A stretch of DNA of 9,420 bases from Calditrichota bacterium (lineage in GTDB: Bacteria > Calditrichota > Calditrichia > RBG-13-44-9 > J075), in the NCBI GenBank assembly GCA_024275555.1, contig JAJRYW010000047.1:1-9420 (forward strand), read 5' to 3'. A program made the translations under genes and the position numbers. Shown here piece by piece: positions 6,147 to 9,420 of this stretch. Position 1 is the first letter of the stretch. Every line of letters starts with the position of its first letter. The notes beneath the pieces were generated by a model. That model did not search any database. It had not been told where the DNA came from and saw nothing but the letters and a program-made list of their open reading frames with translations.

Positions 6147-8222
6147 ATGAAACGCCTGGTGCTGTTTTCTTTTATAATTCTACTCATTTCCACGGCCTTT
6201 GCGGAGAAAAAACCATTTACTATCGAGGCGCTTTATAAGATTAAAAATGTGCTCGATCCGCAGTTTTCTCCCGACGGTAAAAAAGCGGCCTTTTTTGTTG
6301 TCGAATATTTTTTGGAAGAGGGCAAGAGCAACAGCGATATTTACTTGATGAATGCAGACGGATCAAATCTGCGCCAATTGACCTTTCATCCCAAGGCGGA
6401 CTGGCGCCCCCGCTGGTCCCCGGACGGCAAATGGCTAATGTTCCTCTCCACCCGCAGCGGCAGCGCCCAGGCGTGGAAACTCCCGCTGGACGGCGGCGAG
6501 CCTCAGCAAGTAACCGATTTCTCTACCGGGGTCAGCGGAGCGGAGTGGTTTCCGGACAGCAAGCGGATCTTGTTCTACAGCCGGGTCTTTCCCGAGTGCG
6601 GCGCAAACAGCGATTGCAATCAGGAAATCAATGACGGGCTGGAAAAGGGGCCGGTGCAGGCGCACCTTGCCGATGAACTGCTGTTCCGCCACTGGAATCT
6701 CTGGAAAGACGGCTCCGTGCTGCACACCTTTGTCTATGATCCCGAAAAAGATGAGTACACCGATCTTTCGCCCGGCAACCTCGAAGCGCCTGCTTTTATG
6801 ACCGGCGGGGCGACTGCCGGCATCGCCGTCTCGCCGGACGGCCGGGAAGTCTGCTTTACCGCCAACCCGGATTCCAACCAGTGGGAGACCACCAACAAAG
6901 ATTTGTTCATCGTCCCTTCCGGCGGGGGCGATCCGCTGAACATCACCGACGACAACGAAGCGTTTGACGCCCATCCGGCCTACTCTCCGGACGGCCGCTA
7001 TATCGCCTACATCACCCAAACCGTTCCACGGTATGAATCGGACCGGTTCCGCCTGGCCCTATATGACCGCCAAACCGGCCAAAAGCGTATTATAACCGAG
7101 CATTTTGATAATTGGGTAAACAGCTTCCACTGGGCGCCCAATTCCAAAAGCATTTATTTTACGGCGGATGTGGAGGGCGCTGTCCCCATCTACCGGGTTG
7201 ACATCAGGAGCGGTAAAATCCGCCAGGTTTACAACTTCCGCACCGTGGATCAGTTCCAGCTTTCCCCGAACGGCAAATACCTGCTGGCGGCGCGACGCTC
7301 CATCGCCGAGCCGCGCGAAATCTGGCGGGTGGATGTTTCCGGAAAAAACGCCCGGCGGCTGACCACTTTTAATCAGCAAATTGAGCAGGAAGTCGATATT
7401 CGTCCCGCGGAAGTGGTCTGGGTGGACTCGCCCGGCGGCCGGAAGGTGCAGACCTTTCTCATCAAACCGCACAATTTTGATCCGGCCAAAAAATATCCGG
7501 CAATCATCAACGTGCACGGCGGGCCGCAAGGGCAGTGGAGCGACGGCTTCCGCGGCGACTGGCAAGTCTATCCCGGGGCCGGCTACGTGCTGGTTTTCCC
7601 TAATCCTCCCGGCGCCACCGGCCAGGGCCAGGAATACACCCAGGCGATTTCCCGCGACTGGGGCGGGAAAGTCTACCAGGATGTCATGGCCGTAACAGAC
7701 TACTTAGCCGACCTGCCCTATGTCGATCCGGAGCGCCTGGGGGCAATGGGCTGGTCCTACGGCGGCTATATGATGATGTGGCTGGAAGGACACACCGACC
7801 GCTTTAAAGCCATCGCCTCCATGATGGGCTTGTACAATCTCACCTCGTTCTATGGGACCACCGAGGAATTGTGGTTCCCGCAATACGACCTGGGCGGCGC
7901 TCCCTGGGAATCCCAGGATTACCGGAAGTGGACGCCGTCTCGCTTTGTGAAGAACTTTAAGACGCCCTGCCTGGTCATTACCGGCGAAAAGGATTTCCGG
8001 GTTTCCTATACCCAGAGCCTGGAATTTTTTACCGCCCTGCAAAAGATGGGCGTTCCCTCCCGCCTGATTGTTTTCGAAAACGACGGCCACTGGCCGGGCT
8101 GGACAACCTCCATGCCGCTCTACTACAACGCCCATTTGGAGTGGTTCCACAAATACCTGGGCGGCGACCCGGCCCCCTACGACAGCAAAGAGATGGTGCG
8201 AAATAGAGCCTTTAAAAAATAG
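6147..8222 (+). CDS. Secreted S9 (prolyl oligopeptidase-type) serine peptidase
   Basis: This is an exported serine peptidase of the prolyl oligopeptidase/acylaminoacyl-peptidase/DPP-IV group (MEROPS S9), which cleaves short peptides and likely acts outside the cytoplasm. Of 691 residues, 1-19 form a signal peptide (KR, hydrophobic core, AFA then Glu20). Residues about 37-385 form a beta-propeller with seven PD40/TolB-like motifs of the type SPDGK (near 41, 91, 136, 230, 281, 331 and 373). The C-terminal alpha/beta hydrolase begins near 430, with the oxyanion-region HGGPQG (457-462), nucleophile motif GWSYGG (Ser537), acid GEKDFRV (Asp616) and base NDGHWPGW (His648), so the triad is complete. 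Cys151 and Cys157 in the propeller could form a disulfide in an exported protein. The start is set by a strong AAAGGAGG and by the signal peptide. Subfamily S9C-like is my best guess; exact substrate preference cannot be read from the sequence. Confidence 0.94.
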   Translation: MKRLVLFSFIILLISTAFAEKKPFTIEALYKIKNVLDPQFSPDGKKAAFFVVEYFLEEGKSNSDIYLMNADGSNLRQLTFHPKADWRPRWSPDGKWLMFLSTRSGSAQAWKLPLDGGEPQQVTDFSTGVSGAEWFPDSKRILFYSRVFPECGANSDCNQEINDGLEKGPVQAHLADELLFRHWNLWKDGSVLHTFVYDPEKDEYTDLSPGNLEAPAFMTGGATAGIAVSPDGREVCFTANPDSNQWETTNKDLFIVPSGGGDPLNITDDNEAFDAHPAYSPDGRYIAYITQTVPRYESDRFRLALYDRQTGQKRIITEHFDNWVNSFHWAPNSKSIYFTADVEGAVPIYRVDIRSGKIRQVYNFRTVDQFQLSPNGKYLLAARRSIAEPREIWRVDVSGKNARRLTTFNQQIEQEVDIRPAEVVWVDSPGGRKVQTFLIKPHNFDPAKKYPAIINVHGGPQGQWSDGFRGDWQVYPGAGYVLVFPNPPGATGQGQEYTQAISRDWGGKVYQDVMAVTDYLADLPYVDPERLGAMGWSYGGYMMMWLEGHTDRFKAIASMMGLYNLTSFYGTTEELWFPQYDLGGAPWESQDYRKWTPSRFVKNFKTPCLVITGEKDFRVSYTQSLEFFTALQKMGVPSRLIVFENDGHWPGWTTSMPLYYNAHLEWFHKYLGGDPAPYDSKEMVRNRAFKK

Positions 8223-8235
8223 CCCCTTTCGGGGT
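8222..8235 (+). terminator. Weak hairpin at the S9 peptidase stop codon
   Basis: GCCCC and GGGGT pair around a TTTC loop (four GC pairs plus a G-U). The G of the TAG stop is in the stem. The following CTTATT is a poor T-tract. This may be a short terminator or only a 3'-end-stabilising hairpin. Confidence 0.3.
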
Positions 8236-8310
8236 CTTATTCGACTCCAGGCAGCTGGGATTGTTGATTTGTTCTGTCGAAGACACCCCGGCCGAGAGGA
8301 TGTTGCAGAA

Positions 8311-8398
8311 TGTCATTCCCGAATGCTTTTATCGGGAATCCACTACCACAAGCTCATAGATTCCCGCTTATCCCGCCCGACCGGGAGCGGGAATGACA
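8311..8398. repeat. 88-bp MITE-like element with 11-bp terminal inverted repeats
   Basis: The ends are TGTCATTCCCG (8311-8321) and its exact complement CGGGAATGACA (8388-8398). Inside are a second inverted pair, CGGGAATC (8333-8340) and GATTCCCG (8359-8366), and the pair TTCCCGCT (8361-8368) and AGCGGGAA (8386-8393). A transcript could fold into two hairpins or one nested structure. GAA immediately flanks both ends (8308-8310 and 8399-8401), a possible 3-bp target duplication. TGTCATTCCCG-ended intergenic repeats are known from many bacterial genomes. It has no coding capacity and would need a transposase elsewhere. Confidence 0.75.
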
Positions 8399-8561
8399 GA
8401 ATTGGGAAGCTTTTGAGTGAATTTGCAACAGCCGGCCGACCGGGGGCCGAAGTGTACGAGCACTTAGGTTGCCGCGAAGCCGCCAAGATCACAAAGAAAT
8501 AATAATGTTTTTGCCGGATGATGTACCGGAAAATTCGGCAGATGCACAAAGATAACCCATC

Positions 8562-8589
8562 GTAGAGACGCCATGCATGGCGTCTCTAC
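8562..8589. repeat. Perfect 28-bp palindrome between convergent genes
   Basis: GTAGAGACGCCATG is followed directly by its exact reverse complement CATGGCGTCTCTAC, with no spacer or mismatch. It lies 19 bases beyond the stop of the minus-strand VPS10-type gene and 339 bases beyond the S9 gene stop. GTAGAGACG-type inverted repeats are widespread interspersed repeats. It lacks a T-tract, so a terminator role, though positionally plausible for both genes, is unproven. Confidence 0.8.
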
Positions 8590-8608
8590 CAAATAACCAT
8601 CTGATTAA

Positions 8609-9420
8609 TTAATCCCGCTGCCATTGCGGCACGCGCCCCGGCGTCCAGGGAGCGCCGGCTGTTTCCGCGTCCTGTTCCAATTGGCGCAAATCTTCTTCGA
8701 TCAGCTTACGCAACCCCGGCAGCCACTGGCCGAACTCCTCTGCGGCGATGCGGTATCCATCCAGTTGGGTCTGGGTGGGGGCAGAGCTGGAGGCCCATTG
8801 TCCGTAAATCACCCGCTGCACCCGCTCGCGGATAGCCGGAGGACGCGGCTCGTTGTGGGCGCTGCGCACTTTGTCTCCTTCTAACCAGATCAGCAAGTCT
8901 TTCAGCCGCTGCTCAATCTCCCGGGCGCGTTTTGCCAACACCGGGTCGGCTTCCGGGGCGTCGTCCAGCGCTTTTTTCAGGTGGTTGATGCGGTTCTGCG
9001 CTTCGCCGGCAGCCCGGCCGGCGCCTAATACCGCCCGCTGCAACCGCGCTGTTTTTTTCTGGAAGGCCAGCACTTCCGCCTTATCCTCGGCCGGCAGGCT
9101 GGCCAGGCCCAACGGCTCGGTTGGGAACTTTTGCGGTTCGCCGATGGGGATCACCTGGCCGTCGACGCGCTTGGCCAGGGATACAGTGTAGGTTCCCGGG
9201 GCAACCATTGGCCCCACGGGCAGGTCCGAAAAAGGGCCGGGCTTGGGGGGATTCAGCTCCGTAGGTTCCGAGGACGGATAGCGCAAATCCCAGGCGACCC
9301 GGTGCATCCCCTTCTTCACCGGGCCGGTTAATTGCCGCACCACCTGGCCGTCCTCATCGCGCACAATCAGCAACATTGCCGGGGCTTCTTCCCGCATTTC
9401 CGCCTGCAACTCCTCCCAGG
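8609..9420 (-). CDS. C-terminal part of a VPS10/BNR-repeat (sortilin-like) protein, 5' end outside window
   Basis: About 270 C-terminal residues are visible, and the frame is open to the right edge, so the true start is beyond the window. The first part (VRDEDGQVVRQLTGPVKKG, then HRVAWDLRYPS and VAPGTYTVSLAKRVDGQ) resembles the FlgD-type Ig-like domain that follows the propeller in large exported VPS10/BNR (Asp-box) proteins often labelled glycosyl hydrolase or sortilin. A helical, charged, probably coiled-coil segment follows (AEDKAEVLAFQKKTARLQRAV through AKRAREIEQRLKDLL), then PPAIRERVQRVIYG and a final helical region ending in WQRD. No propeller repeats or catalytic residues lie in the visible part, so enzyme activity cannot be judged. 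The family call rests on overall resemblance of this tail. It is convergent with the S9 peptidase gene. Confidence 0.7.
   Translation of the reverse strand, partial: WEELQAEMREEAPAMLLIVRDEDGQVVRQLTGPVKKGMHRVAWDLRYPSSEPTELNPPKPGPFSDLPVGPMVAPGTYTVSLAKRVDGQVIPIGEPQKFPTEPLGLASLPAEDKAEVLAFQKKTARLQRAVLGAGRAAGEAQNRINHLKKALDDAPEADPVLAKRAREIEQRLKDLLIWLEGDKVRSAHNEPRPPAIRERVQRVIYGQWASSSAPTQTQLDGYRIAAEEFGQWLPGLRKLIEEDLRQLEQDAETAGAPWTPGRVPQWQRD

Larger units (their letters stand above)
8223..8608. other. Gene-free intergenic stretch between convergent genes, rich in repeats
   Basis: I see no credible coding region here. The stretch holds a weak hairpin at its left end, a MITE-like element (8311-8398), a degenerate AAG-ended repeat (8473-8496), a possible CCGG-stem hairpin in T/A flanks (about 8509-8535), and a perfect 28-bp palindrome (8562-8589). 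Confidence 0.75.

Noticed and set aside
8068..8502. A 144-codon plus-strand open frame across the 3' end of the S9 gene and the MITE-like element
   Set aside because: It overlaps the catalytic His region of the S9 gene in another frame and then reads through inverted repeats. It is not a real protein.
8311..8589. The intergenic inverted repeats as a CRISPR array
   Set aside because: There are no regularly spaced identical direct repeats with unique spacers and no cas genes. The repeats are single inverted elements.

Overview
The window is ordinary bacterial chromosome. It carries a compact DNA-replication/repair operon on the minus strand and a short region of cell-envelope or secreted-protein genes beside it. 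Base composition is moderately GC-rich. GyrB is the short form (643 residues, without the large insertion seen in enterobacterial GyrB). The order dnaN-recF-DUF721/dciA-gyrB-gyrA, together with a secreted S9 peptidase, a VPS10/BNR-type protein and a WbqC-family protein, fits an FCB-like or related Gram-negative phylum (Calditrichota/KSB1, Bacteroidota, Gemmatimonadota or Acidobacteriota style). That placement is inference from gene content only.

Layout. Positions 1-5050, minus strand, read from high to low coordinates: dnaN (sliding clamp), recF (gap-repair ATPase), a small DUF721/DciA-like protein, gyrB, and the first 161 codons of gyrA, which runs off the left edge. Gaps are 13-60 bases and most genes have their own Shine-Dalgarno sequence, so this looks like one operon led by a TATAAT -10 element upstream of dnaN. 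dnaA, the usual partner in front of dnaN, is absent here. Its place is taken by a WbqC-family gene (5252-5950, minus), probably closed by its own terminator.

From 6147 a secreted prolyl-oligopeptidase-type (S9) serine peptidase is read on the plus strand from a good sigma70-like promoter. Four copies of a CGGATTT heptamer sit around that promoter. A gene-free stretch (8223-8608) lies between this gene and a convergent minus-strand gene. It holds an 88-bp MITE-like inverted-repeat element, a degenerate AAG-ended repeat and a perfect 28-bp palindrome. The right edge holds the C-terminal 270 residues of a VPS10/BNR-propeller-type protein (8609 to beyond 9420).

How the genes work together: DnaN, RecF, the DciA-like protein and gyrase all act at or near replication forks (clamp, gap repair, helicase loading, supercoil removal). 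The S9 peptidase and the VPS10-type protein are exported or large extracytoplasmic proteins with no evident link to replication. I found no undescribed multi-gene system. The second-look items are the promoter-proximal heptamer repeats, the DnaA-box-like site over the dnaN promoter, the missing dnaA, and the intergenic repeat cluster.
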